The notes below the pieces were generated by a model that worked only from the letters and a program-made list of their open reading frames with translations, was not told the origin of the DNA and did not search any database. A stretch of 64,000 nt of DNA from Chitinimonas prasina (GTDB taxonomy: Bacteria; Pseudomonadota; Gammaproteobacteria; Burkholderiales; Chitinimonadaceae), in contig NZ_BSOG01000002.1 of the NCBI RefSeq assembly GCF_030160395.1, positions 697,280-761,279 of the forward strand, given 5' to 3'. Position numbers and translations under genes: made by a program. Shown in pieces: positions 24,020 through 32,368 of the stretch; the stretch's first letter is position 1; each line of letters begins with the position of its first letter.

Positions 24020-24490
24020 ATGCACTACCACGCGTCCGCCCACCGTGCCGCCATCCGCGCCAACCTCGCCAGCCTGTTAGATCGCCTGGAGTGCAGCGAC
24101 GCCGCACAACGTAGCGCGCAACTGGCCAAGGCCACGAAGCCCGCCGCGCCGGCCTCTGCGCCGCCGTTCTTGGCGCGCGGCACGGTGCCCATGGGCGCGG
24201 TGGCCGTAGACGGCAACAAGCTCATGTCCCGCGCCCAATACAGCAGCGCCGATGAAGCCGTTGCGATCGCTTACGAGATAGACGGGCTGCTGGTCGAGCT
24301 GCAAACCCGCGTGGCCAAAATGGCAACGGTCGGCATGGAGATAGACCCGCAGGCCTTTACCGGCAATCTGCGCGGCGGCCTGGGTTTTCTGGCATCCGAG
24401 CTACGCCGCGTGCTGGAGCAACACCAGTACGCCGCCGAACGCCTCGCCCCCACGCTGGCGCGCTCCACTGGCTTCGGTGGCGCGCAATGA
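24020..24490 (+). CDS. Hypothetical early protein preceding gpA
   Basis: A 156-residue protein, mostly helical, with a low-complexity Ala/Pro segment at about 38-55 and a final helical bundle ('YEIDGLLVELQTRVAKM', 'LRRVLEQHQYAAERL'). It overlaps the gpA gene by four bases, where P2 has small B-region genes. No family is recognised. Confidence 0.6.
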   Translation: MHYHASAHRAAIRANLASLLDRLECSDAAQRSAQLAKATKPAAPASAPPFLARGTVPMGAVAVDGNKLMSRAQYSSADEAVAIAYEIDGLLVELQTRVAKMATVGMEIDPQAFTGNLRGGLGFLASELRRVLEQHQYAAERLAPTLARSTGFGGAQ

Positions 24491-26667
24491 CCTTCGATTT
24501 TCGGTACTGCCTGGACGAAGACGACGAAAACTACATCCCGTCGCCTGACTTCTCGCCCGAGACTGACGAAGAATGGCTGGCGGCAAACCGCCCCTACCAG
24601 TACAGCGCCGAGGGCGCCCGCGAGCGTAGCCACCAGCTTCAGGCTATCCCGCAGGCCGATTGGCCCGCCCTGCAATGGGCCGACGAAGCCACGGTGGCCA
24701 ACCACGCCGAGCAATACCGCGACCAGCTACCCGGCGCCGTGCAGTTGCAGAGCCTGGACCACCTCACCCGCGAGCTGATCGGCAAGGAATCCACCAGCCT
24801 CACCAGCATCGTCGACCTGGGCAATCTGGGCGCCGACACCGCCCGCCAGCTGCACGGCTGGGTAGACCCCGAGTACACCGCCGAGCTGGTGGCCGAACGC
24901 TACGACATACGCCTGCCCCCCCCTGGGCAGGGTGGCGTTACCGTCGAAGGCAACGGCCAGCGCTTGGAGTCGGCCAAGGTCTGGCGCCGTAATTTCATGC
25001 GCCAGCACCTGCAATCGCTTGAGTACGCCCGCATCGCAGCCGGCCAGGTGCGCCGTGGCCGTCAACCGGTAGTGTCCGCCTCGACAAGCGGCTATTTCGC
25101 CACCCGCTGGAAGCAATCCGAACAGGCCCTACGCAGCGCCGTCGCCCTGAGCGATGCCGGCGACGAAGTGTCGCTGTTCGAGTTGCAGCAAACGAGCGTC
25201 AGCAATCCCCGCGTCCGGTTCGCCGAGCTGATCACCCGCGCACGCGGCTTCGAGCTGATCGCCGAAGAGCTGGGCCACGTTGCCGTGTTCGTCACGCCGA
25301 CCTGCCCCGGCTACATGCACCCTTCCAAATCGGTGCCCATCAAGCGCGCCAAGGGGCAGAAGGCCTACCGCCAGGTGCAAAACCCCGCCTGGGTCGAAGC
25401 CGGCAAGCCCACGCCCAAGATGGCAAACGACTACCTGGCCAAGCTGTGGGCCAAAGTCCGCGCCGCCGCTGCCCGCCGTGGCCTGCGTGTGTATGGCCTA
25501 CGCGTTGCCGAACCCCACGCCGACGCCTGCCCGCACTGGCACATGCTGCTATGGGGCGAACCCCATGAACTGGCCATGTTCATCGCCCTGTTCAACAACT
25601 ACGCCTGCCGCGAGGCCTGGGACGAACTGTTCGACCTCAAGCTGCGCAAAGATGGCGAACTCGACGTAGTCAACCATACCGTCTGGCACCACGACAAAGA
25701 CGTACCTAAGGGCCGCGACCCGGTGTGGCGCAAGAAGCCGGCCAGCACCGTGCGTTTCGACGTCAAACAGATGCAGCCCGCCAAGATCACCGAAGACGGC
25801 CGCCGCGTAGGTGGTGCCGTGGGCTACCTCACCAAATACCTAACCAAGAACCTCGACGGTCGCACCGAGCAAAAGCGCGAAGACGGCGAACACCTCGCCA
25901 TGGGCGACAACCACGAAACCGGCACCGACACCGTCACCGGCGCCCAGCTCGCCCGCGCCTGGGCCAGTCTCTGGCGTATCCGCCAGTTTCAGTTCTACGG
26001 CGGCCCAGCCGTCACCCTCTGGCGCGAGCTGCGCAAGCTGAAAGGCGCCGAGCAAGACAGTGTCTGGCTCGACTGGGCGGTACACGCCGCCGACCAAGGC
26101 GACTGGGCCACCTTCTGCAAGCTGCTAGGCGGCCCGCTAGCCAAGCGCAAGGACATGCCCATCAAGCTGGCCAAAGAGGATCAGCCAGAGAAAACCAACT
26201 GCTACGGCGAAGCCGCCTGCGCCGTGGTCAAGGGTGTCGAAGCCTCCGACCAAACCGCCATCACCCGCACCAAGTCGTGGCGCGTTGAGTGGCGGCCGCA
26301 GGCAGCCACCGAAGGCACGGCCACCAGCCGGGCCGCCAGGGTGGGGCGCAGCCACACCCACCTTGGACTTGTGCCACTAACTGTACGCGCCACCCCCAAC
26401 GAAGAACCACCGACCCGCGCGTTTCACTTCCGAATGCTCACCCAGGAAGAAGCAAACGAGCCGGCGCCCTGGGATGTGCCGGCATCCACCGCCGATATCG
26501 ACGGGGATGAAACCCCGCCCGACTGGCATGCGCTGGCCAGCACCGCTGATTCCGACGATGCCAGATCCGTTTTTGACGATGCAGGCCTGCCGCCCTGGGC
26601 CACATCCGTCCCCGACTGGCTCCAAACCTACCCAGCCACCCACGCCGAGGCCCGCCGCCATGCCTGA
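24487..26667 (+). CDS. A: Replication endonuclease gpA (HUH, rolling-circle initiator)
   Basis: A 726-residue P2 gpA-type nickase (P2: about 761). The HUH motif is 'CPHWHMLLWG' with His350 and His352, and the catalytic tyrosine pair is 'YLTKYLTK' with Tyr447 and Tyr451, as in P2 gpA. The N-terminal ~200 residues hold 'RNFMRQHLQSLEYARIAAG'; the C-terminal ~170 residues are variable. The protein nicks the origin, becomes joined to the 5' end and starts rolling-circle replication in cis. In P2 the origin lies inside the A gene; I did not identify it here. Confidence 0.95.
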   Translation: MTFDFRYCLDEDDENYIPSPDFSPETDEEWLAANRPYQYSAEGARERSHQLQAIPQADWPALQWADEATVANHAEQYRDQLPGAVQLQSLDHLTRELIGKESTSLTSIVDLGNLGADTARQLHGWVDPEYTAELVAERYDIRLPPPGQGGVTVEGNGQRLESAKVWRRNFMRQHLQSLEYARIAAGQVRRGRQPVVSASTSGYFATRWKQSEQALRSAVALSDAGDEVSLFELQQTSVSNPRVRFAELITRARGFELIAEELGHVAVFVTPTCPGYMHPSKSVPIKRAKGQKAYRQVQNPAWVEAGKPTPKMANDYLAKLWAKVRAAAARRGLRVYGLRVAEPHADACPHWHMLLWGEPHELAMFIALFNNYACREAWDELFDLKLRKDGELDVVNHTVWHHDKDVPKGRDPVWRKKPASTVRFDVKQMQPAKITEDGRRVGGAVGYLTKYLTKNLDGRTEQKREDGEHLAMGDNHETGTDTVTGAQLARAWASLWRIRQFQFYGGPAVTLWRELRKLKGAEQDSVWLDWAVHAADQGDWATFCKLLGGPLAKRKDMPIKLAKEDQPEKTNCYGEAACAVVKGVEASDQTAITRTKSWRVEWRPQAATEGTATSRAARVGRSHTHLGLVPLTVRATPNEEPPTRAFHFRMLTQEEANEPAPWDVPASTADIDGDETPPDWHALASTADSDDARSVFDDAGLPPWATSVPDWLQTYPATHAEARRHA

Positions 26668-26758
26668 TCTCGCCCGCCTAACCCCCTGGGCGCACGCCCT
26701 GCTGTCCGCCTGCGCCTTCTTCGCCTTGCAAGCCCTTATCCAGCTCATTGAAAGGTAG
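26660..26758 (+). CDS. 32-residue hydrophobic membrane peptide
   Basis: A tiny gene overlapping the end of gpA by eight bases, encoding a short peptide with one membrane segment ('HALLSACAFFALQALIQLI'). No family is recognised. Its coupled position in the early operon is the main support. Confidence 0.45.
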   Translation: MPDLARLTPWAHALLSACAFFALQALIQLIER

Positions 26759-26766
26759 CCGTAGCC

Positions 26767-27000
26767 ATGAACCACGAACGCCTAGACCAGATCGACCAAG
26801 CCAACGAAATAGCCCAGGCCCGCCTGGATAGCCTGCTGGCCGCCCAACGCGCCACCGTCCGCCAGGTCGGCACGGCAGAGTGCCAGGACTGCGGCGAAGA
26901 CATCCCCACCGCTCGCCGCGCAGCCTACCCAGCCGCAACCCGCTGCATCGCCTGCCAGTGCCGCCAAGAAACCCGCAGGAAACAAGGGGTGGTGGCATGA
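26767..27000 (+). CDS. TraR/DksA C4-type zinc-finger protein
   Basis: A 77-residue protein of the short TraR/DksA family: an N-terminal helix followed by 'ECQDCGEDIPTARRAAYP' and 'CIACQCRQE', with four zinc cysteines. Such proteins bind the secondary channel of RNA polymerase; P2-like phages carry one (orf82). It overlaps the next gene by four bases. Confidence 0.88.
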   Translation: MNHERLDQIDQANEIAQARLDSLLAAQRATVRQVGTAECQDCGEDIPTARRAAYPAATRCIACQCRQETRRKQGVVA

Positions 27001-27248
27001 GCATCGAAAACAACTCGCTATTTCTCACGGCCGACGAGGTCGCCGAGCTGACCGGCATTCGCAACGGACGTAATAAGCGCTCCCGGGTCCAGCTACAGGC
27101 TGACTGGCTTCGCGCCAACCTTATCCAGCACGTCGTCAACGCCCGTGGCGCCCCCATTGTCTTTCGGGCGCAGTTCATTGCACACAAGGTAGCCACGCCA
27201 ACAACAGAACCCACCAGGTGGGTTCCGAATATCACAAGGAAAGCATAA
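26997..27248 (+). CDS. DUF4224-domain protein
   Basis: An 83-residue protein of the DUF4224 type: 'LFLTADEVAELTGIR...QADWLRAN...VVNARGAPIVFRAQF', read in pieces. These are usually found just before a phage integrase, as here, where the stop overlaps the integrase ATG (TAATG). It is probably a small DNA-binding partner such as an excision factor; that role is inferred from context. Confidence 0.75.
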   Translation: MSIENNSLFLTADEVAELTGIRNGRNKRSRVQLQADWLRANLIQHVVNARGAPIVFRAQFIAHKVATPTTEPTRWVPNITRKA

Positions 27249-28273
27249 TGGGACGCAAGCCACACTTGGCAGGCAGCATTACCCGCCTGCGACTGCGAAA
27301 GCGCGGTAAGAAGGTTTACTACTACTACGACCAGGGTGGTCGACCACGCAAGGAAATCTCCCTTGGCAGCGACTATGCGCTAGCCCTTCGCAAATATGCC
27401 GAGCTCGAGCAATCTCGCGTCGCTGACACCCAAATATCACAGGTACTGACGTTCAAATATGTGGGCGACCTCTACATGAAGGAGGTAGTACCCACCAAGG
27501 CGCCGGCCACGCAGCGGGATAACGAGCGCGAGTATCAACAGCTACTCCTCTTCTTCAACAACCCACCAGCACCGCTCGAAGCCATCGAACCAATGCACAT
27601 CAAGATGTACCTGCGCCAGCGCACAGGAAAGTCACGTGCCAACCGCGAAAAGGCGCTCTTGTCCCATATGTGGAACTGGGCGCGGGAGTGTGGCTACACA
27701 AAGCTCGCGAATCCCTGTTCCGGCATCAAAGGCAACAAGGAAAAGGGCCGCGACGTCTACATCGAAGACGACCTTTATCGACTGGTATATGAACACGCTA
27801 GTGATGGCCTACGCGACGCAATGGATCTCGCCTACCTGGCTGCACAACGCGTCAGCGACACGCTACGGATGGACATTCGGCATATCCGAGACGGTTACTT
27901 AGAAGTGGCCCAGGCGAAAACAGCCGCCAAGCGGAGAATTGAAGTAACAGGCGAGCTAGCAGCACTGCTAGACAGGATTGCAGCGCGCAAAGCTGGGCTG
28001 CGTTATTACACAAACAGGCTGGTAGTGAATGAGGCAGGTCAAGCGCTGACCTACAGCATGCTGCGAAAGCGGTTTGATGACGCCCGGGAAGCAGCCGGCG
28101 TGGCAAAGCAGGATTTCCAGATACGCGACCTTCGCGCCAAGGGTGCCACAGACAAGGCCGACAGCGAGGAAGACATCCGACAAGCGCAACGCTTGCTGGG
28201 CCACACATCAGTCGCAATGACGGAGAAGTACACCCGGAACCGACGCGGAACCAAGATCACACCAACGAAGTAA
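27248..28273 (+). CDS. int: Tyrosine integrase
   Basis: A 351-residue tyrosine recombinase with an N-terminal arm-binding domain, a SAM-like core-binding domain (~75-160) and the catalytic domain. Visible catalytic residues are the Arg of 'LAAQRVSDTL', the Arg of 'IRDLRAKGATD' (replacing the usual HxLR by RxLR), the His of 'LLGHTSVAM' and the Tyr of 'TEKYTR'. It ends 73 bp from the 3' end of a tRNA-Leu gene, the likely attB. It overlaps the DUF4224 gene. Confidence 0.93.
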   Translation: MGRKPHLAGSITRLRLRKRGKKVYYYYDQGGRPRKEISLGSDYALALRKYAELEQSRVADTQISQVLTFKYVGDLYMKEVVPTKAPATQRDNEREYQQLLLFFNNPPAPLEAIEPMHIKMYLRQRTGKSRANREKALLSHMWNWARECGYTKLANPCSGIKGNKEKGRDVYIEDDLYRLVYEHASDGLRDAMDLAYLAAQRVSDTLRMDIRHIRDGYLEVAQAKTAAKRRIEVTGELAALLDRIAARKAGLRYYTNRLVVNEAGQALTYSMLRKRFDDAREAAGVAKQDFQIRDLRAKGATDKADSEEDIRQAQRLLGHTSVAMTEKYTRNRRGTKITPTK

Positions 28274-28310
28274 TTGCGGAACAGTGCCGGAAATTGCGGA
28301 AGAAAATAAA

Positions 28311-28334
28311 AAGGCCTTCATCGCTGAAAGCCTT
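28311..28334 (+). terminator. Terminator after the integrase
   Basis: AAGGC...GCCTT arms with an inner TTCA/TGAA pairing form a hairpin just after the integrase stop and before the tRNA. It is flanked by A-rich and TTCTTAAA sequence. Confidence 0.55.
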
Positions 28335-28345
28335 CTTAAATAAGC

Positions 28346-28429
28346 TGGTGCCCGGGGTCGGACTCGAACCGACACGCCTCGCGGCGGGGGATTTTGAGTC
28401 CCCTGCGTCTACCATTTCACCACCCGGGC
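28346..28429 (-). tRNA. tRNA-Leu (anticodon CAA); attachment site of the prophage
   Basis: The reverse strand reads GCCCGGG... with D-arm, anticodon arm GGGGA-CTCAAAA-TCCCC (anticodon CAA), a leucine-type long variable arm (CGCCGCGAGGCG region), T-arm 'GGTTCGAGTCC' and 3' CCCGGGCACCA. The acceptor GCCCGGG / CCCGGGC pairs fully. The prophage lies on its 3' side, so the 3' part of the tRNA is the probable att core, kept intact on this side. The other att copy is outside the window. Confidence 0.95.
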
Positions 28430-28471
28430 AGGTCATGAAGGCGCGGATTATGGCCGAGCCTGGCGCTGCGG

Positions 28472-29332
28472 TCAATCACCCTTTAGCTGCAAGGCCCGCT
28501 CGTACAGCGCGTTGCGGTTGCCGCCGGTGATCTCGGCCGCCAGCTTCACTGCCTGCTTCATGGGCAACTCCCGCACCAGGGGGGCCAGCACGCTATCAAA
28601 GCTGGCGGCATCATCTGCAGCCTGCTCAGGTGCAGCCTCCACCAACACCACCAGCTCACCGCGCTGCTGGTTACTGTCTGCCGCCACCCAGCTTGCCAGT
28701 TCCGCCAATGGGGCGCGCCGTAGGGTCTCGAAGGTCTTGGTGAGCTCACGGCACACCACGGCTACCCTGTCTGGGCCAAATACCTCGGCCATGTCGACCA
28801 AGCTTTCGGCGATACGGTGTGGCGCCTCAAAAAAAGCGATGGTGTGCGGCAAGGCCTTGAGGGTCTCGAATTCCTTGCGGCGCGCACCTGATTTGGGCTC
28901 GGGAAAGCCATGGAACTGGAACCGGGGCGATTGCATGCCAGCACCGGCCAACGCAGCCAGCAGGGCCGATGCGCCCGGTATGGGCACAACCTTGTAGCCA
29001 GCGGCATGCACGGCAGCCACCAGGCGGGCGCCGGGGTCGCTGACGGCGGGGGTGCCGGCGTCCGATACCTGGGCCACGGCCTGGCCTTCTGCCAGCCGGG
29101 CGATCAGCTTCTCGGCGGCTTCACGTTCATTGTGTTCACGCAGCGACATCATGCGGGTATCGATGCCAAAATGTTTCAACAGTTGCCCGGTCACCCGGGT
29201 GTCCTCGGCGGCGATCAGATCGGCACCGGCCAAAATGGCCTGCGCGCGCGGCGTTAGATCACGCAAGTTCCCGATGGGCGTAGCCACCACATATAATGCG
29301 GGACGATCTATCGGATACGGCTCCTCATGCAC
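28472..29332 (-). CDS. rsmI: 16S rRNA (cytidine1402-2'-O)-methyltransferase RsmI
   Basis: A 286-residue SAM-dependent tetrapyrrole-methylase-fold enzyme that methylates C1402 of 16S rRNA. It has 'LYVVATPIGNLRDLTPRA', 'DLIAAEDTRVTGQLL', 'VSDAGTPAVSDPG' and 'IAFFEAPHRIAESL', all signatures. The GTG at 29332 is chosen: AAGGTGAG is at the right distance and the length equals that of the E. coli enzyme. It is divergent from lpoA, as in enterobacteria. Confidence 0.95.
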   Translation of the reverse strand: MHEEPYPIDRPALYVVATPIGNLRDLTPRAQAILAGADLIAAEDTRVTGQLLKHFGIDTRMMSLREHNEREAAEKLIARLAEGQAVAQVSDAGTPAVSDPGARLVAAVHAAGYKVVPIPGASALLAALAGAGMQSPRFQFHGFPEPKSGARRKEFETLKALPHTIAFFEAPHRIAESLVDMAEVFGPDRVAVVCRELTKTFETLRRAPLAELASWVAADSNQQRGELVVLVEAAPEQAADDAASFDSVLAPLVRELPMKQAVKLAAEITGGNRNALYERALQLKGD

Positions 29333-30625
29333 GGTATTGCTCACCTTGAAGTGAATAGCGCCCCAGTGGCGCTGCCTGCCACCCTTGCTGTGTTGCAAGA
29401 GACCAGGCGGGATGAAAAACGCCCGCTAGGCTCAGGCAGCCACGGGCACAGGCTGCCCAGCCTGCATAGGCTGATATTGGCAACAGCGGCACTACTCTAC
29501 CTTGCCACCCCAGCCCCTGCCAGCGCCGAGGAGCCTGCGCCTGCCCCGCCGGTAGCCGAGGCAGATGCGCCCGGCCCCCATATTGCGCTGATATTGCCAA
29601 CGGATTCAAAGCAGTTGGCGGCACCTGCCGATATTGTCCGGCAGGGTGTGATGGCGGCAGAAGCCCGCCTGGGCGATGACAACACCCCCAAGGTCAGGCT
29701 CTATCCCACCGGCGCAGGTGACGAGGAAGGCATACTGGCCTACCGCCAGGCGGCCATTCGCGGGGCCGTAGGTGTCATCGGCCCGCTTACCCGTGGCGCC
29801 ATTGCCAAGCTGGCAGCCTTTGGCAAACTGGATGTGCCGGTACTGGCACTCAACACCCTGGACGAGACAATTACGCCGCCGACCAATCTGTTTGCGCTGG
29901 GCTTATCGATTGAGGCGGAAACCCGCCAGATCGCCCGCAATATGCAGCGCGACGGCCGCAAGATGCCAGTGCTGATCGAGACGGAAGGCCTGCTGGCCAA
30001 GCGTATGCGCGAGGCGTTTACCGCCGAATGGCAGCTGCTTACCGGCAAGGCGCCCGATGTGATTGCCCTGGGTACGGACAAGGATGCGGTCTGGAAGCTC
30101 AAGGAAACCGTGGCAGCCCTGCGGGCCGACGCCCTGTTCATGGCGGCAGACCAGAAGAAGGCTCGCCTGATTCGCCCCTATATCGGCACAGAGCGCCCCA
30201 TCTATGCCACCTCGCAGGTCTGGAGCGGCAAGTTTGGCAAGCAGGCCGGTGCCAATGTCGATCTGCTGGGCGTGAAGTTTGTGGACATGCCCTGGCTGCT
30301 GGAACCCTACCAGCCCGATGTGCTGGCCTACAAGCAGGCCGACAAGCCACTGGGGCCCGATATGCAGCGCCTGTATGCGCTGGGGATAGATGCCTACCGG
30401 CTCAGCCTGCTGCTGCTGGTTTCGGCCCCAGGTGCCGCCATCGAGGTTCAGGGTGTCAGCGGTGTACTCAAGCTCTCGGCCAACCGCCAGTTCAGCCGCG
30501 AGCTGATGAGTGGCGAAGTAGGCGGCCAGCCGCGCACCCCTGCCCCACCCAAGCTGGAAGTACCACCCGAACCAGCCCCTTCGCCTGAAGAGGGCATCAC
30601 GGCCACGACCCAGCCAGCAGAATAA
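29327..30625 (+). CDS. lpoA: Penicillin-binding-protein activator LpoA-like lipoprotein/periplasmic protein
   Basis: A protein of up to 432 residues resembling the C-terminal, binding-protein-like half of LpoA/YraM: 'HIALILPTDSKQLAAPADIV...GVMAAEA', 'AVGVIGPLTRGAIAKLAAF', 'VPVLALNTLDE'. E. coli LpoA is longer because of an N-terminal TPR region missing here. A hydrophobic export segment lies at ~50-66 from the first ATG. The start is uncertain: 29327 overlaps divergent rsmI; GTG 29390 is more plausible. It heads the lpoA-yraN-diaA-dolP operon. Confidence 0.85.
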   Translation: MHGIAHLEVNSAPVALPATLAVLQETRRDEKRPLGSGSHGHRLPSLHRLILATAALLYLATPAPASAEEPAPAPPVAEADAPGPHIALILPTDSKQLAAPADIVRQGVMAAEARLGDDNTPKVRLYPTGAGDEEGILAYRQAAIRGAVGVIGPLTRGAIAKLAAFGKLDVPVLALNTLDETITPPTNLFALGLSIEAETRQIARNMQRDGRKMPVLIETEGLLAKRMREAFTAEWQLLTGKAPDVIALGTDKDAVWKLKETVAALRADALFMAADQKKARLIRPYIGTERPIYATSQVWSGKFGKQAGANVDLLGVKFVDMPWLLEPYQPDVLAYKQADKPLGPDMQRLYALGIDAYRLSLLLLVSAPGAAIEVQGVSGVLKLSANRQFSRELMSGEVGGQPRTPAPPKLEVPPEPAPSPEEGITATTQPAE

Positions 30626-30981
30626 TGGCCACGCCCACGCCGGCCCAGCACAAAGGCGCCGCCGCTGAAGCGCTGGCGGCGAACTTTCTGGCCGCCCGGC
30701 GGGTCAGCATCGTGGCGCGCAACTGGCGCTGCCGCATGGGCGAGATCGATTTGATCTGCCACGACGGCAGTACCCTGGTGTTTGTCGAGGTGCGCAGCCG
30801 TGCCAGCGGCCGTTTCGGCTCGGCAGCCGACAGCATCACTGCCCGCAAGCAGGCCCGGCTGGTGGCGGCTGCCCAGCACTATCTCGCCACCCTCAAGCGC
30901 GTTCCGCCCTGCCGCTTCGACGCCATACTGATCGATGGCGAAGCTGAGCCCCAATGGCTCAAGCACATCATCGAGCTCTAA
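30625..30981 (+). CDS. yraN: YraN family (UPF0102) putative endonuclease-fold protein
   Basis: A 118-residue UPF0102 protein with a PD-(D/E)XK-like core: 'KGAAAEALAANFLAAR', 'RNWRCRMGEIDLICHDG' and 'LVFVEVRSRASGRFGSA'. The Asp of 'GEIDLI' and the 'EVR' pair take the nuclease positions. Function is not settled. It overlaps the lpoA stop (ATG shares its bases). Confidence 0.95.
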   Translation: MATPTPAQHKGAAAEALAANFLAARRVSIVARNWRCRMGEIDLICHDGSTLVFVEVRSRASGRFGSAADSITARKQARLVAAAQHYLATLKRVPPCRFDAILIDGEAEPQWLKHIIEL

Positions 30982-31014
30982 CCCCCGCAATACCGTAGCG
31001 AAAGATTCCCCGAT

Positions 31015-31605
31015 ATGGATTTGATAGACCGCGTCAACCAGCACTTCCTCGACAGCATCGCCACGCTGGAAGACGCTCGTGAGCTGCTCTCGGCCCCTGT
31101 GGCTGTAGCCGCCGAGCGCATGGTGGCGGCACTGATGGCCGATCACAAGATTCTGGCCTGCGGCAACGGTGGCTCGGCTGCCGATGCCCAGCACTTTGCG
31201 GCCGAAATGGTAGGCCGCTTCGAGAAGGAGCGCCCCGGTCTGGCTGCTTTCTCGCTCACCACCGATACCTCGGCCATCACCGCCATCGCAAATGATTACG
31301 ATTACGACCTGGTGTTCTCCAAGCAGGTCCGCGCACTGGGCCAACCGGGCGATGTGCTGCTGGCCATCACCACCTCGGGTAATTCGGTCAATGTGATAGA
31401 AGCAGTGCACGCCGCGCACGAGCGGCAAATGACGGTGATTGCGCTGACTGGCAAGGATGGTGGCAAGATGACCGAACTGATGACCGGCGACGATATCCAA
31501 CTCAACGTCCCCAGCATGCGTACTGCACGCGTGCAGGAAGTCCACGCCCTGCTGATCCACAGCCTGTGCGATGCCATAGACTGCATACTGCTAGACGGAG
31601 AATAA
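31015..31605 (+). CDS. diaA: DiaA / GmhA-like SIS-domain protein
   Basis: A 196-residue SIS-fold protein: 'ILACGNGGSAADAQHFAAEM', 'GRFEKERPGLAAFSLTTDTS', 'VLLAITTSGNSVNVIEAV'. It is similar both to phosphoheptose isomerase GmhA and to DiaA, the DnaA-binding initiation factor. The yraN-diaA-dolP context is that of diaA, so this name is preferred. Confidence 0.88.
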   Translation: MDLIDRVNQHFLDSIATLEDARELLSAPVAVAAERMVAALMADHKILACGNGGSAADAQHFAAEMVGRFEKERPGLAAFSLTTDTSAITAIANDYDYDLVFSKQVRALGQPGDVLLAITTSGNSVNVIEAVHAAHERQMTVIALTGKDGGKMTELMTGDDIQLNVPSMRTARVQEVHALLIHSLCDAIDCILLDGE

Positions 31606-31610
31606 GCCCC

Positions 31611-32183
31611 ATGACCAAGCGACTGACCGCCCTGACGATAGCCCTGCTGGCCACCAGCCAGCTGACCGCCTGTTTCCCGCTGGTGGTAGCGGGTGCCGCC
31701 ACCGGCGTGGCTGTCTCGCAAGATCGCCGCCCCACCTCGGTCATCTGGAACGACCAACAGATACAAGGCCGGATTGCTGATCGCATCGCGGCCAAGTTCG
31801 GCACGCTCAGTCACGTCAACATCACCAGCTACAACCGCAGCGTGCTGTTGACCGGCGAAGTACCCGACGACACCACCCGCGCCGAGGTGGAAAAGATGGC
31901 CCGCGAGACCCAGGACGTCAAACAGGTCTACAACGAGATCGCCGTGATGCTGCCATCCAGTATCACCTCCCGTGGCTCGGACACCGCGCTGACCACCAAG
32001 GTCAAGGCCCGCATGATGGATGCCAAGCGCTTCTCGCCCATGCACGTCAAGGTTATCAGCGAGCGCAAGCAGGTGTTCCTGATGGGTTCGGTCAAGCAGC
32101 AGGAAGCCCGCGACGCAGCCGACATCGCCAGCCAGACTGCCGGTGTGGAGAAGGTTGTCACCCTGTTCGAATACATCGATTAA
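31611..32183 (+). CDS. dolP: BON-domain outer-membrane lipoprotein DolP (YraP)
   Basis: A 190-residue lipoprotein with lipobox 'QLTAC' near residue 21, followed by two BON domains (~48-115 and ~125-190) with the typical 'VLLTGEVPDDTTRAEVEKMA' and 'VFLMGSVKQQEARDAADIAS'. In E. coli it keeps the outer membrane intact and localises to the division site. It starts five bases after diaA's stop; last gene of the operon. Confidence 0.92.
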   Translation: MTKRLTALTIALLATSQLTACFPLVVAGAATGVAVSQDRRPTSVIWNDQQIQGRIADRIAAKFGTLSHVNITSYNRSVLLTGEVPDDTTRAEVEKMARETQDVKQVYNEIAVMLPSSITSRGSDTALTTKVKARMMDAKRFSPMHVKVISERKQVFLMGSVKQQEARDAADIASQTAGVEKVVTLFEYID

Positions 32184-32313
32184 GCGCCGCCAACAACACC
32201 CTTCTTGGGCTGATGTGCAAGCTTGCCATACCCGCATACGGCCTGCAGCGCGCGCCTAGGCTTGCGCACCACCACAAATGCTCGCCGGCTATTGTTGGCA
32301 ACGCCAAGGTCAG

Positions 32314-32331
32314 CACCCGGGCTCCCGGGTG
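32314..32331. terminator. Hairpin between convergent dolP and ybiB
   Basis: CACCCGGG-CT-CCCGGGTG is a perfect 8-bp hairpin in the 185-bp space between two genes pointing at each other. There is no T-run, so termination is inferred from position. Nothing else was recognised in the gap. Confidence 0.4.
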
Positions 32332-32368
32332 TTGCCGCAGCCCCGATTCAGCCTATGCCACCCAGCCC

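Larger units (their letters stand above)
1..28345. mobile_element. P2-like prophage, right-hand portion (left end outside window)
   Basis: The tail genes J, I, fibre, FI, FII, E/E', T, U and D stand in P2 order. They are followed by a divergent repressor/early-gene switch, a P2 gpA-type replication endonuclease and a tyrosine integrase that ends beside a tRNA-Leu. Capsid, terminase, lysis and the V/W baseplate genes are not seen and would lie left of the window. In P2 the integrase sits next to the repressor; here it is at the far end, after gpA. Cargo genes of clearly lower GC interrupt the late region at three points. The right boundary is inferred from the tRNA; the left att copy cannot be seen. 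Confidence 0.93.
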
